Positions 52,261 through 60,760 of a stretch of DNA of 64,000 nucleotides are shown here, in pieces. Position 1 is the first letter of the stretch; each line of letters starts with the position of its first letter. Origin of the DNA: Streptomyces liangshanensis (GTDB lineage Bacteria > Actinomycetota > Actinomycetes > Streptomycetales > Streptomycetaceae); assembly GCF_011694815.1 (NCBI RefSeq), contig NZ_CP050177.1:5248001-5312000 (forward strand), written 5' to 3'. The notes under the pieces are model-generated. The model worked only from the letters and a program-made list of their open reading frames with translations, made no database searches and was not told the origin of the DNA. The position numbers were made by a program, and so were the translations under genes.

Positions 52261-53171
52261 ATCCACCCACGACGAGCCGCTTCCGCGCCCGCCCGGAAGC
52301 GGCTCGTCGTGCCGAGGGCGGTGAGCAGGTCGCACACCCGCCGGCTGTACGTGCGCCCCGACATGCCCAGGCGCGTCGCCGCCGCCTCGTCCGTGAGGCC
52401 CGCGAGCAGCGCCTCCAGCACCGGTCGCAACGACTCCGGCAGCAGGCCCGGCGCCGACATCGAGAGCGTGTCGGCGGGCAGCTCCTCACCCGTCTCCCAC
52501 CACAACTGGTGCGTACGGACCAGGGCCTGGACGATCACGGGGTCACGGATCAGCAGCACACCGTTGTAGTGGAGCTGGAGATCCAGGGGGACGGCGGCGA
52601 CCGCGCGGTCCACCAGGACCATCTTGAACGGGATCGAGTCCGTCTGCCTGGCCCGGCCCGGCAGCGGCCACGGCGCCGGTATCGGCAGCCCCGCCAGGCC
52701 CTGCCTCGGCACGATCCGCCGGACCGTCACGGCGGGACCCCGCGCCGGGGCACGGCCCCCGGAGCCGCCCCCCGCGCCCGGCACGTCACCCCGCGGCAGC
52801 CGCTCACCCGCCGCCCGCACGCACGAGTCCGCGAACTCGAGGAACTGCTCCGGGATGCCCTGCCCCAGGCAGCTCCCCGGATCGTCGAAGATCAGGAACT
52901 CCCGGCGGGCCGAGCGCACCAACGCCGTGAGCGCGGCCGTCACTTCCCGTATGCCCCGGATCGCCCGGCCCGGCGTCCTGAGCGGATCCATCCCTGCGGA
53001 CATGGCTGCCACGCCCATCACGCCCGTCTTGCCCGCCTGCGTGATGCTCCTCGTCACGACGCCCTTCGACAGTGACAGCGCGGACCGACTGAGAACCGCG
53101 CCTGAAACCTCCGCCACGGCTGACCACCCCCGCATCCCCTCGGAGCCGTACGCCACTCCATGTACGCACAT
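52257..53171 (-). CDS. LuxR-type HTH regulator
   Basis: A 304-residue regulator with a C-terminal LuxR HTH (LTDEAAATRLGMSGRTYSRRVCDLLTALGTTSRFRAGAEAARRGWI). The central block DSIPFKMVLVDRAVAAVPLDLQLHYNGVLLIRDP is shared by a group of Streptomyces regulators without a known ligand; it resembles a phospholipase-D-like/TrmB sensory fold. The N-terminal ~60 residues are uncertain: the ATG at 53171 has GGAG seven bases upstream, but later GTG starts are possible. Its stop codon overlaps that of the convergent ABC permease. Confidence 0.82.
   Translation of the reverse strand: MCVHGVAYGSEGMRGWSAVAEVSGAVLSRSALSLSKGVVTRSITQAGKTGVMGVAAMSAGMDPLRTPGRAIRGIREVTAALTALVRSARREFLIFDDPGSCLGQGIPEQFLEFADSCVRAAGERLPRGDVPGAGGGSGGRAPARGPAVTVRRIVPRQGLAGLPIPAPWPLPGRARQTDSIPFKMVLVDRAVAAVPLDLQLHYNGVLLIRDPVIVQALVRTHQLWWETGEELPADTLSMSAPGLLPESLRPVLEALLAGLTDEAAATRLGMSGRTYSRRVCDLLTALGTTSRFRAGAEAARRGWI
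52269..52310. terminator. 16-bp perfect hairpin inside the LuxR 3' end
   Basis: ACGACGAGCCGCTTCC and its exact complement enclose a 10-nt loop. It begins 8 bp after the permease stop, so it can terminate the ABC operon, yet it is also codons of the LuxR C-terminal HTH (SRFRAGAEAARRG). Confidence 0.7.
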
Positions 53172-53284
53172 GATTGCGCTCCGTGACAAGTGCCAGTTCA
53201 GAGAGTGGCGACTCCATGCCAGTGGCATGCTCGCGTCTTCGAAAAGTGCTCAAGAACCGCACCGGCGTGACCACGTACTGCGAC

Positions 53285-53755
53285 ATGATGGTCGCCATGG
53301 CCACCTTGCTGCTCGCCCTGTCCGCGATATCCACCGGTCTGTTCGCGGGTTACTTCCTGATCTTTCAGACCGGCATCATGCCCGCCCTGGGCCAGTTGAC
53401 GGATGAGCAGTTCGTCCCCGCCATGCGCCGGGTGAACCAGTACGTGCCGCGCCCGGTGTTCCTGCTGACCTTCTTTGCCATCGTGGGCTTCCCGGCGGCC
53501 GCGCTCGCCGTCCCCGTCGACGGCCGCTCGGACAACCAGAAGTGGCTGCTCGTGGCCGGACTCGTGTGCGCGGTGATCAACCACCTGGTGACCATCGGCG
53601 GCAACGTCCCGCTCAACAACGCCCTGGAGTCGTCCCCGGCGCCGGCCCGCGCGGCCCGCCTCGCCTTCGAGGGCCGCTGGAACGCGTTCCACCGCGTCCG
53701 CACGCTGTTCTCCGTGGCGGCCTTCGTCCTGGTGGTCAGCGCGACGCTCTCCTGA
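53285..53755 (+). CDS. DUF1772 membrane protein
   Basis: A ~156-residue protein with four membrane helices (TLLLALSAISTGLFAGYFLIF, PVFLLTFFAIVGFPAAALAV, WLLVAGLVCAVINHLVTI, RTLFSVAAFVLVVSATLS) and the DUF1772 blocks FQTGIMPALGQL and NVPLNNALES...RWNAFHRVRT. Function is unknown. Starts at 53285, 53288 or 53297 are all ATG and none has a clear Shine-Dalgarno. The gene is divergent from the LuxR regulator, and the long 5' frame overlaps that regulator's start region. Confidence 0.8.
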   Translation: MMVAMATLLLALSAISTGLFAGYFLIFQTGIMPALGQLTDEQFVPAMRRVNQYVPRPVFLLTFFAIVGFPAAALAVPVDGRSDNQKWLLVAGLVCAVINHLVTIGGNVPLNNALESSPAPARAARLAFEGRWNAFHRVRTLFSVAAFVLVVSATLS

Positions 53756-53812
53756 CGCGCCCGTATCCCAGGACCCCGCCGCCGTACCCGTACCCCCGCA
53801 CCCCGTACAGCA

Positions 53813-53854
53813 GAGTCCGCTGACCGGCCCCCCGTGGCGTCGGTCAGCGGACTC
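53813..53854 (+). terminator. Terminator after the DUF1772 gene
   Basis: Perfect 14-bp arms GAGTCCGCTGACCG and CGGTCAGCGGACTC with a 14-nt loop, 58 bp after the stop. Confidence 0.75.
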
Positions 53855-53940
53855 CGATGGTTCACGCCGAGGCGCGGTTCATGGGGAGGGTGGCACGCGC
53901 TCACTATGCGGGCTGAGACTATCCACTCGCAACTGATCGC

Positions 53941-53955
53941 TCTGATAATTTCAGA
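53941..53955. promoter_or_regulatory. Promoter-region dyad of the XRE gene
   Basis: TCTGATAATTTCAGA is a 5-bp dyad around TAATT. It contains a GATAAT-like -10 element, 78 bp upstream of the XRE gene, in an AT-rich stretch. It could be the regulator's own operator. Confidence 0.45.
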
Positions 53956-54032
53956 ATGCGTCCTACCGCACTGGTTCGTGCCCCGGCCAGCTGTCAGAAT
54001 CGCCGCAATGAGTCGGCGTCAGGAGGCGGCAC

Positions 54033-54893
54033 GTGAGTGACTCCCGTACGGGAACCGCTCCCACGGTCCTGCGTATGGTTCTCGGTAAGCGACTCGGTGC
54101 TCTGCGTGAGAAAGCGCGGGTGACCCGCGAGACGGCGGCCGGAATCCTGGACGTGACCCCCCTCACCGTCCGGCGCATGGAAAATTCCGAAGTAGGCCTC
54201 AAACTCCCCTATGTCCGGCTGCTCCTGGCCGCGTACGGTGTCGCGGACGCCGAGGCCGAGGAATTCGTCGAGCTGGTGAAGGCGGCCAACAAGCCCGGCT
54301 GGTGGCACCGTTACCGCGACGCCCTGCCGAGCTGGTTCAGCGCCTACGTCAGCCTGGAGGACGAGGCCCGTCTGATCAGGACGTACGAACCGCACTACGT
54401 ACCAGGGCTGTTGCAGACGGAGGACTACGCCCGCGCCGTGCTGCGGGCCGGCGCGCCCCGCAATCCCGCCGAGCTCGAACGGCGCGTGGCGCTGCGCGCC
54501 AAACGCCAGCAGTTGCTCACCAAACCCGACGCGCCGATTCTCTGGATCCTCATGGAGGAAGCGGTGTTGCGCCGGCCCGTCGGCGGAGTGGACGTCATGC
54601 GCGGGCAGATCGACCGGCTGATCGAGGTGGTCGCCCGGCCCAATGTGACACTCCAGATCATGCCGTTCTCGATCGGTCCGCATCTGGGCGCGTTCGGACC
54701 GTTCCATCTCTTCCGGTTCGATCTCGTCGACCTGCCGGACATCGTCTACACCGAGAATCTCACCGGCGCGGTCTATATGGACCAGCGCCCCGATGTCGCC
54801 GCCTATCTGGAGGTTCTGGACAACATGTCGGTCCGGGCCTCGGGGGTGGACGGAACAAGAGACTTTCTCCAAGGAATACGCAAGGAGTTCTGA
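54033..54893 (+). CDS. XRE-family regulator with DUF5753 domain
   Basis: A 286-residue protein of the large Streptomyces HTH/DUF5753 family. The HTH (LGKRLGALREKARVTRETAAGILDVTPLTVRRMENSEVGLKLPYVRLLLAAYGV) spans residues ~17-70. The DUF5753 part shows WWHRYRDALPSWFSAYVSLEDEA, YEPHYVPGLLQTEDYARAVL and VTLQIMPFSIGPHLGAFGPFHLF. GGAGG six bases before the GTG at 54033 marks the start. The next gene encodes a DUF397 protein (TGATG overlap), the usual partner, as in BldB/WhiJ-like pairs that influence development. Confidence 0.92.
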   Translation: MSDSRTGTAPTVLRMVLGKRLGALREKARVTRETAAGILDVTPLTVRRMENSEVGLKLPYVRLLLAAYGVADAEAEEFVELVKAANKPGWWHRYRDALPSWFSAYVSLEDEARLIRTYEPHYVPGLLQTEDYARAVLRAGAPRNPAELERRVALRAKRQQLLTKPDAPILWILMEEAVLRRPVGGVDVMRGQIDRLIEVVARPNVTLQIMPFSIGPHLGAFGPFHLFRFDLVDLPDIVYTENLTGAVYMDQRPDVAAYLEVLDNMSVRASGVDGTRDFLQGIRKEF

Positions 54894-55129
54894 TGATCCG
54901 GGACATATTCAACGGGATGCCGGCCGACGCCCTCGGGACCGAGGGCTGGGAGCGGCCCTGGAGCGGTCCCAACGGCGGCAGTTGTGTGGAGGCCAAGCGG
55001 GTGGACGGCGGGCGCGTCGCGGTCCGCCAGTCCTCGGACCCCTCGGGTCCCGCGCTGATCTGCACGGTGGCCGCCATGGCGGGCTTCGTCGAAGGGGCGA
55101 AGAACGGCCTCGCCGACTTCCTGCTCTGA
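54893..55129 (+). CDS. DUF397 protein (WhiJ-associated small partner)
   Basis: A 78-residue protein coupled to the XRE gene. The DUF397 core is visible as WERPWSGPNGGSCVEAKRVDGGRVAVRQSSDPSGPALICTVAAMAGFVEGAKNG, and the N-terminal 10 residues are MIRDIFNGMP. Such proteins are thought to antagonise or modulate the neighbouring HTH/DUF5753 regulator. AAGGAG lies eight bases upstream within the end of the regulator gene. Confidence 0.9.
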   Translation: MIRDIFNGMPADALGTEGWERPWSGPNGGSCVEAKRVDGGRVAVRQSSDPSGPALICTVAAMAGFVEGAKNGLADFLL

Positions 55130-55222
55130 GCCGACCTCCGAGCCGATCTCTGAGCAGATCCTTGAGCCGATCTCTCAGCCGACACCCCGGCCAGGGCCGC
55201 CGCCCGAGAAACGGATGGATCC

Positions 55223-56059
55223 ATGACGGACCTCGACCCGCCCCCGGCCGGTGACTTCGACGGCGCGGCGGACCTCGACACCGCACGCCCGCACGCCGCC
55301 CGTATGTACGACTACTTCCTCCGCGGCAAGGACTACTACGAGGTCGACCGCCTGGCCGCCGCCCGCGTGGAGGCCATCGCCCCCGGCGCCAGGACGGCCG
55401 CCACGATCAACCGGCTGTTCATGCACCGGGCGACCCGCTGGCTGGCCGGCGAGGCGGGCGTCCGCCAGTTCCTGGACATCGGTACGGGCATCCCCGCCAG
55501 CCCCAACCTCCACCAGGTCGCCCAGGAGACCGCCCCGGACGCGCGCGTCGTCTACGTCGACAACGACCCGGTCGTCCTGCGGCACGCCGAGGCCCTGATG
55601 CACAGCACCCCCGAGGGCCGCACGGCCTTCGTCCACGCCGACTTCCGGGATCCGCGGAGCATCATCGAGTCGGCCCCGCTGCGCCGCACCCTGGACCTGA
55701 GCCGCCCGGTCGCGCTGTCGCTGAACGCGCTGCTCCACTTCGTCCCCGACACGGACCGGCCGTACGACGCCGTACGGTTCCTGCTCGACGCGCTGCCCTC
55801 CGGCAGCTACCTCGGACTCTCGCACTGCACCCCGGACTTCGACCCGGAGCGGTGGGTGGAGATCCTCGACGTCTACCACAGCAACGGCATCCCCGGGCAG
55901 GTCCGCTCCCGTGACGAGATCCTCCGCTTCTTCGACGGCCTCGACCTCGTCGAACCGGGCGTGGAGGTCCCGCACCGCTGGCGTCCGGAGGGCGAGCCTC
56001 CGGAAGGTGCCACCGACGGTGCGGTCTCCCTCTACGCGGGCCTGGCCCGCAAGCCGTAG
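55223..56059 (+). CDS. SAM-dependent methyltransferase of the DUF574 family
   Basis: A 278-residue S-adenosylmethionine-dependent methyltransferase-like protein. ARMYDYFLRGKDYYEVDR at the N terminus and QFLDIGTGIPASPNLHQVAQE (SAM-binding loop) with VVYVDNDPVVLRHAEALM are diagnostic of the Streptomyces-rich DUF574 family. It lies 93 bp after the DUF397 gene; the gap contains tandem GAGCCGATCTCT-like units. XRE-DUF397-DUF574 forms a plausible functional trio, although the methylation target is unknown. Confidence 0.9.
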   Translation: MTDLDPPPAGDFDGAADLDTARPHAARMYDYFLRGKDYYEVDRLAAARVEAIAPGARTAATINRLFMHRATRWLAGEAGVRQFLDIGTGIPASPNLHQVAQETAPDARVVYVDNDPVVLRHAEALMHSTPEGRTAFVHADFRDPRSIIESAPLRRTLDLSRPVALSLNALLHFVPDTDRPYDAVRFLLDALPSGSYLGLSHCTPDFDPERWVEILDVYHSNGIPGQVRSRDEILRFFDGLDLVEPGVEVPHRWRPEGEPPEGATDGAVSLYAGLARKP

Positions 56060-56907
56060 GCCGGTCGCGGTACGGCCCGGCCGACCCCGCCGCCCTGTCC
56101 CGCCCGCTCACCGGCGAGCGCGAGGGGAAGGCGGTGGACCGGTGGGTGGTCGACGTCGAGTTCCGGCCGCCAGGTGGTGAGGATCTGGGCGGACGGTACG
56201 AACAGCGGGCTGGGCAGCTCGTCCGTCCCCACCCACCGCCACTCGGCGATCGACTCCGGCTCCGCCGCGAACGGGACCCCTTCGTACGCGGTGACGACGG
56301 CCGCCATCGTGACGCGTGTGAGGCCGGCCGTGGTGTCGTGGAGCATCGCGAAGACGGTCACGTCCCGCTCCTGGGCGCCCAGCCCGGTCTCCTCGCGCAG
56401 TTCGCGCACGGCCGCCGCGGCGACGGACTCGCCGGGCTCCAACTTGCCGCCCGGCAGCTCCCACGTCCCGCCGCGGTGCAGGCCGAGGAGGATGCGGCCG
56501 GTCCGGTTCCGCACGATCACGCCGACGCCGATCGTGGAGTGCGCCCGGGGCGGCGCCGCGGCGCGCGCCCGGCTGGTGACGCGCGGGCGCGGGAGCGCCA
56601 GGCGCCGGCGTGCGCGGATCAGCCGGCAGAGCACCGGAGCGCCCTGGTCGAGGACGCTGACCGGCACGATCTCGTCCACGATGAAGCCCGCCTCGACGAG
56701 GAGGTCCTCCCACAGCTCCTGGGTGAGTTCCCCGGTCCGTACGGTCAGCTCCAGCCGGCCGCCCGGCGGGATCTCGGCGGCCAGGCGCGGGAGCAGCCGC
56801 GCCGGGTCGACGGGGTCGGGCGGGCCGCCGGCCGTGTCGACCGAGGTCACGGCGCGATCGCGCGCTGACCCCTCGTGGTCGGTCACTGTCCCCTCGTGAT
56901 CGCTCAT
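56032..56907 (-). CDS. Nudix hydrolase with N-terminal extension
   Basis: A 291-residue protein. The Nudix box is complete (GGKLEPGESVAAAAVRELREETGLG) in the C-terminal domain, which starts around STIGVGVIVRNRTGRILLGLHRG. The N-terminal ~125 residues (RLLPRLAAEIPPGGRLELTVRTGELTQELWEDLLVEAG) look like a methyltransferase-derived or anamorsin-like segment of unknown role. It should hydrolyse a nucleoside diphosphate derivative. The ATG at 56907 overlaps the stop of the phosphotransferase gene (ATGA), and the 3' end overlaps the convergent methyltransferase gene by 28 bp. Confidence 0.88.
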   Translation of the reverse strand: MSDHEGTVTDHEGSARDRAVTSVDTAGGPPDPVDPARLLPRLAAEIPPGGRLELTVRTGELTQELWEDLLVEAGFIVDEIVPVSVLDQGAPVLCRLIRARRRLALPRPRVTSRARAAAPPRAHSTIGVGVIVRNRTGRILLGLHRGGTWELPGGKLEPGESVAAAAVRELREETGLGAQERDVTVFAMLHDTTAGLTRVTMAAVVTAYEGVPFAAEPESIAEWRWVGTDELPSPLFVPSAQILTTWRPELDVDHPPVHRLPLALAGERAGQGGGVGRAVPRPAYGLRARPA

Positions 56908-57803
56908 ACGAAGAGCCCCCGCTCCAGCCGCTCCAGCGTCCGCGTTCCCCGCGCCGTGACCTCGTCGTCCCCGTGCGCCGGCCCGTACGCCAGGCCGCTC
57001 ACCGCGTCGAGCGCGGCCAGACACGTCAGCGCCTGGCGCTCGGAGTCGGTGAGGTCGCGCCCGTACCCGTGGAAGAAGGCGTCGCGCAGGTCGGGGCGGT
57101 CCTGCCAGGGACCGCAGGCCAGCCGTACGAAGTCCTGCACGGCGGGCGCGTACCGGGACCGCCCGAAGTCGACGACGGCCAGTCGGCCGGATCCCGCGGC
57201 CGTCCACAGGGCGTTCCGTTCCCGCGCGTCGCCGTGGATGTGGGCGGGTACGAGCCGGTCGGTCAGCTGGAGGAGATGCTCGGCCGCGCGCCGTACGAGC
57301 GCCCGCCGGTGCCCGGTCAGCAGAGCCCCGGCCCGTACGAGATGTGTCTCGACCTCCGTGGTCGCCGTGTGCTCGACGGCCTCCGCCGCGGCCCGGCGGC
57401 CCGGGCCCGGCATTCTGTCGCTGCCGTGCAGCCGCCGCAGCAGGGCCCCGAACTGCCGGTGCGCCGACCGGTGCGCGGCCGTGGTGAGGGTGAGCCGGGA
57501 GAGCGGGGTGCCCGGTACGGCGGTCAGGAGCAGCGCCAGGTCGCGGGCGTCGCTGGCCACGAGCCGGGGGGCGCCGCCGAAGCCGAGGGCGGGCACGGCC
57601 GACTGGTAGCCGAACGTCTCGCACGCGTAGGACGCGGGTGTCGGTGACTGTTTGACGAAGAAGTGCCGGCCTTGTGCGTCCGTGATGTCCCAGACCCGCG
57701 AGTCCGCGCGGGGGTGCGAGGCGTCCTGTACGGCTCCGAGGGGGCCGACGGAGCGTTCCGCCCACGCCCGCAGGGGCGGCGGAAGTGTCTTGGCGAGGTT
57801 CAT
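56904..57803 (-). CDS. Aminoglycoside phosphotransferase-like kinase
   Basis: A 299-residue APH-fold kinase. The catalytic loop AHIHGDARERNALW (HGDxxxxN) and the DFG-like VVDFGRSRYAPAVQDFVRLACGPW are intact, and the N-terminal lobe holds the VKQ lysine in GRHFFVKQSPTPASYACETFGYQ. It could phosphorylate an antibiotic or a small metabolite. GGGAGGG five bases upstream supports the ATG at 57803. It is translationally coupled to the Nudix gene, so the two probably act in one pathway. Confidence 0.88.
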   Translation of the reverse strand: MNLAKTLPPPLRAWAERSVGPLGAVQDASHPRADSRVWDITDAQGRHFFVKQSPTPASYACETFGYQSAVPALGFGGAPRLVASDARDLALLLTAVPGTPLSRLTLTTAAHRSAHRQFGALLRRLHGSDRMPGPGRRAAAEAVEHTATTEVETHLVRAGALLTGHRRALVRRAAEHLLQLTDRLVPAHIHGDARERNALWTAAGSGRLAVVDFGRSRYAPAVQDFVRLACGPWQDRPDLRDAFFHGYGRDLTDSERQALTCLAALDAVSGLAYGPAHGDDEVTARGTRTLERLERGLFV

Positions 57804-58490
57804 GCATCCCTCCCCGGTGTCGGTCGTGATGCCAGGGCCGCGCGGCGGGCGGGGACGTCAACACGACGGGCCGCGGCGAGGGGCGTCGTACCGCCGTTCT
57901 CGAACGCGGGATGACCGGGAACAGGGCGGGCGGGAGCGGGGACAGGTCGCATGATTCCTCCGGAGGGCGCGGGGTGATGAGCGGGCGCCCGGACAACGGC
58001 CCTGATCAAGGGCCTGTAACGGGGGGCGCCGGGGGAATCATAGAACAAACGTTCGAGTCGGGTCCGGGACCCGTGCGGGGTGGGCGTCAGCGGCTGTGAT
58101 GGTGCGTTCGAACCACCCGTGAGGTGGGTGGGCACTCTATCGGGGGATTGCGCGGCTGGGTCCGGGTGACGGTACGGGTCCGGCCACGCCCCCGGCGGCC
58201 CCGGCGGAGATTGGCCGGATCGCGCGCGCGAGGCGCGGCCTCGCGGGGGCGCGCGGCCCACCCGTACCTCGCCCGTGCCCCGTCCGCGCCCAGCCCGGAC
58301 CCTGCCGTTTCGTTGACTTTTCGCGGTGAATGATCAGGAGTTTGTGATCGGCCGTACAGAAATTGCACGCACTCATCTTGTCCGTGCGTTGTCATGTCCA
58401 TATGTTGTCGGCGAGCGGCGGTCCGCCGGGACGCGGGCCGCCGCTCGTACTCCCCGACCGGTACGCCGAGCCGACAGCGAGGAATCCCCC
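57804..58490. other. Long non-coding region upstream of the phosphotransferase and glycoside hydrolase genes
   Basis: About 690 bp with no supported gene. It contains a GGCCCT-GATCA-AGGGCC hairpin (57998-58014), an SOS-box-like dyad (58043-58054), a GTTCGAAC palindrome (58107-58114) and an alternating ACCACCC/GGTGGGT hairpin near 58114-58131. Divergent promoters for the flanking genes should lie here. Confidence 0.5.
58043..58054. promoter_or_regulatory. LexA (SOS) box-like dyad
   Basis: GAACAAACGTTC, flanked by G on the right, matches the actinobacterial LexA consensus CGAAC-N4-GTTCG except at the first base. On the minus strand it is followed by TATGAT, a good -10 sequence, so a leftward SOS-controlled transcript reading toward the phosphotransferase/Nudix pair is possible. 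Confidence 0.5.
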
Positions 58491-60197
58491 ATGGCCATCT
58501 CCAGACGCTCCGTCATCGTGTCCGCACTCGCCGGGACCGCCACCGCGGGACTCGGCGGACTGCCGGGCACCCTCACCCAGGCCGCCGCCGCCCCCACCGC
58601 CCCGGCCGCCTCCCCGCCCGGCGACGTGGTCGGCAAGGTGACGGTGGGCTACCAGGGCTGGTTCGCCTGCATCGGCGACGGAGCGCCCATCAACAGCTGG
58701 TGGCACTACAGCCGGAACGCCGGGCAGCCGCCGTCGCCGAGCAACACCACCCTCGTGTCGTGGCCCGACATGCGGGAGTACACGCGGAGTTACCCGACCG
58801 CGTACCCGAACCTCGGCAACGGCCAGCGCGCCACGCTGTTCTCGTCCTGGGACCAGCAGACGGTCGACACGCACTTCCGGTGGATGCGGGAGAACGGCTG
58901 CGACACCGCGGCGCTCCAGCGCTTCAACCCGTTCGGCGCCGAGGGCCCCACGCGGGACGGGATGGCCCAGAAGGTACGGCAGTCGGCGGAGGCGTACGGC
59001 CGGAAGTTCTACATCATGTACGACGTCACCGACTGGACGAACATGCAGTCGGAGATCAAGCAGGACTGGACGACCAAGATGCGGGCGTACACGGCGTCGA
59101 GCGCGTACGCCGTGCAGAACGGCAAGCCCGTCGTCTGCATCTGGGGCTTCGGATTCAACGACCCGGGACGGCCGTTCGCGCCCGCGCCCTGCAAGGACGT
59201 CGTCGACTGGTTCAAGGCGCAGGGCTGTTACGTGATCGGCGGGGTGCCCACCCACTGGCGCAACGGCATCAACGACTCACGCCCCGGCTTCCTGGACGTC
59301 TACCACTCGTTCGACATGATCTCGCCCTGGATGGTCGGCCGGATCACCAACGTCAGCCAGGCCGACCAGTTCTACCGGGACCTCAACACCCCCGACCAGG
59401 CGGACTGCGACGCGCGCGGCATCGACTACCAGCCCTGCGTCATCCCCGGCGACCTCCAGTCGGGGCACCGCGCGCACGGCGAGCTGATGTGGCGTCAGTT
59501 CTACAACCTCTGCCGGGTGGGGGTGCAGGGCTTCTACATCTCCATGTTCGACGAGTTCAACGAGGGCAACCAGATCGCGAAGACGACAGAGACGAGCGCG
59601 GAGGTGCCCGCGGGGTCCGGCATCCGTGCGCTGAACGAGGACGGGACGGCCTGCTCCGCCGACTACTACCTCCGGCTCACCGCCGACGGCGGGCGCATGC
59701 TCAAGGGGCAGTTGGCGCTGACGGCCGTACGGCCCACCGTGCCGTTCCCCGGGGGCGGCGGGCCGACGCAGCCGACCGGTGACCTCGCGCTGAACCGGCC
59801 CGCCACGGCCAGCAGCGTCACGCAGAACTACGGCGCGGGCAACGCGGTCGACGGGAACGGTTCGAGCTACTGGGAGAGCGCCAACAACGCCTTCCCGCAA
59901 TGGATCCAGGTCGACCTGGGGGCGGCGTCGGCCGTCAAGCGTGTGGTGCTCTCGCTGCCGCCGAACCCGGCCTGGGGGAGCCGTACGCAGACCGTGGCCG
60001 TACTGGGATCCACCAACGGCTCGGACTTCAGCACCCTTTCGGCCGCCGCGGGCCGCACCTTCGACCCCGCGTCGGGGAACACCACCACGGTGACCCTCGC
60101 GACGGCCGCCAACGCCCGTTACGTACGGCTCCAGTTCACCGGGAACACGGGCTGGCCGGCCGGACAGCTGTCGGGCTTCAGCGTGTACGCGTCCTAG
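58491..60197 (+). CDS. Tat-exported glycoside hydrolase (GH99/71-like) with C-terminal discoidin (CBM32-type) domain
   Basis: A 568-residue exported enzyme. The Tat signal is MAISRRSVIVSALAGTATAG. The catalytic region (~residues 45-415) has YQGWFACIGDGAPINSWWHY, WPDMREYTRSYPTAYPNLG, and SMFDEFNEGNQIAKT, in which the Glu-x-x-Glu pair resembles the catalytic EWxE-type motif of GH99-like enzymes. After the GGGGPTQPTG linker comes an F5/8 type C domain (LALNRPATASSVTQNYGAGNAVDGN...SGFSVYAS). It probably acts on a mannan or other alpha-linked glycan outside the cell; the exact bond is not known. AGGA seven bases upstream supports the ATG at 58491. Confidence 0.85.
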   Translation: MAISRRSVIVSALAGTATAGLGGLPGTLTQAAAAPTAPAASPPGDVVGKVTVGYQGWFACIGDGAPINSWWHYSRNAGQPPSPSNTTLVSWPDMREYTRSYPTAYPNLGNGQRATLFSSWDQQTVDTHFRWMRENGCDTAALQRFNPFGAEGPTRDGMAQKVRQSAEAYGRKFYIMYDVTDWTNMQSEIKQDWTTKMRAYTASSAYAVQNGKPVVCIWGFGFNDPGRPFAPAPCKDVVDWFKAQGCYVIGGVPTHWRNGINDSRPGFLDVYHSFDMISPWMVGRITNVSQADQFYRDLNTPDQADCDARGIDYQPCVIPGDLQSGHRAHGELMWRQFYNLCRVGVQGFYISMFDEFNEGNQIAKTTETSAEVPAGSGIRALNEDGTACSADYYLRLTADGGRMLKGQLALTAVRPTVPFPGGGGPTQPTGDLALNRPATASSVTQNYGAGNAVDGNGSSYWESANNAFPQWIQVDLGAASAVKRVVLSLPPNPAWGSRTQTVAVLGSTNGSDFSTLSAAAGRTFDPASGNTTTVTLATAANARYVRLQFTGNTGWPAGQLSGFSVYAS

Positions 60198-60648
60198 GGC
60201 GCCCCGGCGGGTCCTTCGATGTGGGGTCCTGTGGCGTGACGTCCTGCGGCGTCGCGTCCTGGGGCGTCGCGTCCTGAGGGGTGCGGTCGCAGGCGCGGAA
60301 CAGCCGCAGCAGCTCCTGGGCGGGCGGGCTGTCCGCGTCGAAGCCGACGAGGCGCCGGTGCTCCTCGGGCACGGCGGGTCCCCACATCCGGAGGTTGTGG
60401 CACTGGAAACAGAAGGCGATCTCGAAGAGCGGGCCGTCCGCGCCGTGCGCCCTGATTCCCCAGCCGGGGAAGAAGCAGCGGTGCATGTCCCGGTCCGGCA
60501 GGCCGGCGATCAGCGCCAGGGCCTGCCGGACCTCGTCCGCCGCCCAGACCTCCAGACCGTCGCCGGTCAGGCTGTCGGGCATCGGCGCGCCGCTGAGCCG
60601 GACGACCTCGATCAACTCGGTGTGCTCGTGACCCGGTGGCAGATGCAT
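60178..60648 (-). CDS. Conserved hypothetical protein with repeat-encoded C terminus
   Basis: A 156-residue cytosolic protein with the conserved blocks IEVVRLSGAPMPDSLTGDG, CFFPGWGIRAHGADGPLFEIAFCFQCHNLRMWG and RRLVGFDADSPPAQELLRLFRACD. A CxxC (CFQC) suggests metal or redox binding. I do not recognise a function. The C-terminal TPQDATPQDATPQDVTPQD is encoded by four 15-bp units and reaches 20 bp into the 3' end of the convergent glycoside hydrolase gene. The ATG at 60648 is the first start that leaves the conserved region intact. Confidence 0.65.
   Translation of the reverse strand: MHLPPGHEHTELIEVVRLSGAPMPDSLTGDGLEVWAADEVRQALALIAGLPDRDMHRCFFPGWGIRAHGADGPLFEIAFCFQCHNLRMWGPAVPEEHRRLVGFDADSPPAQELLRLFRACDRTPQDATPQDATPQDVTPQDPTSKDPPGRPRTRTR
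60226..60285. repeat. Four 15-bp tandem repeats at a gene 3' end
   Basis: Units beginning GTCCTG recur at 60226, 60241, 60256 and 60271, each differing at one to several bases. They encode the TPQDA repeats of the minus-strand protein. Confidence 0.85.
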
Positions 60649-60760
60649 GCCCCCAGGATCCCCCGGCGGCCGCCCCCGGTGCGCCCGGGGATTTCCCCGC
60701 GCCCGCCGGGAGCTGCTGTACTTCGGGATGATTGGGGCGAAACGCGGCTGGAGGCATGGA

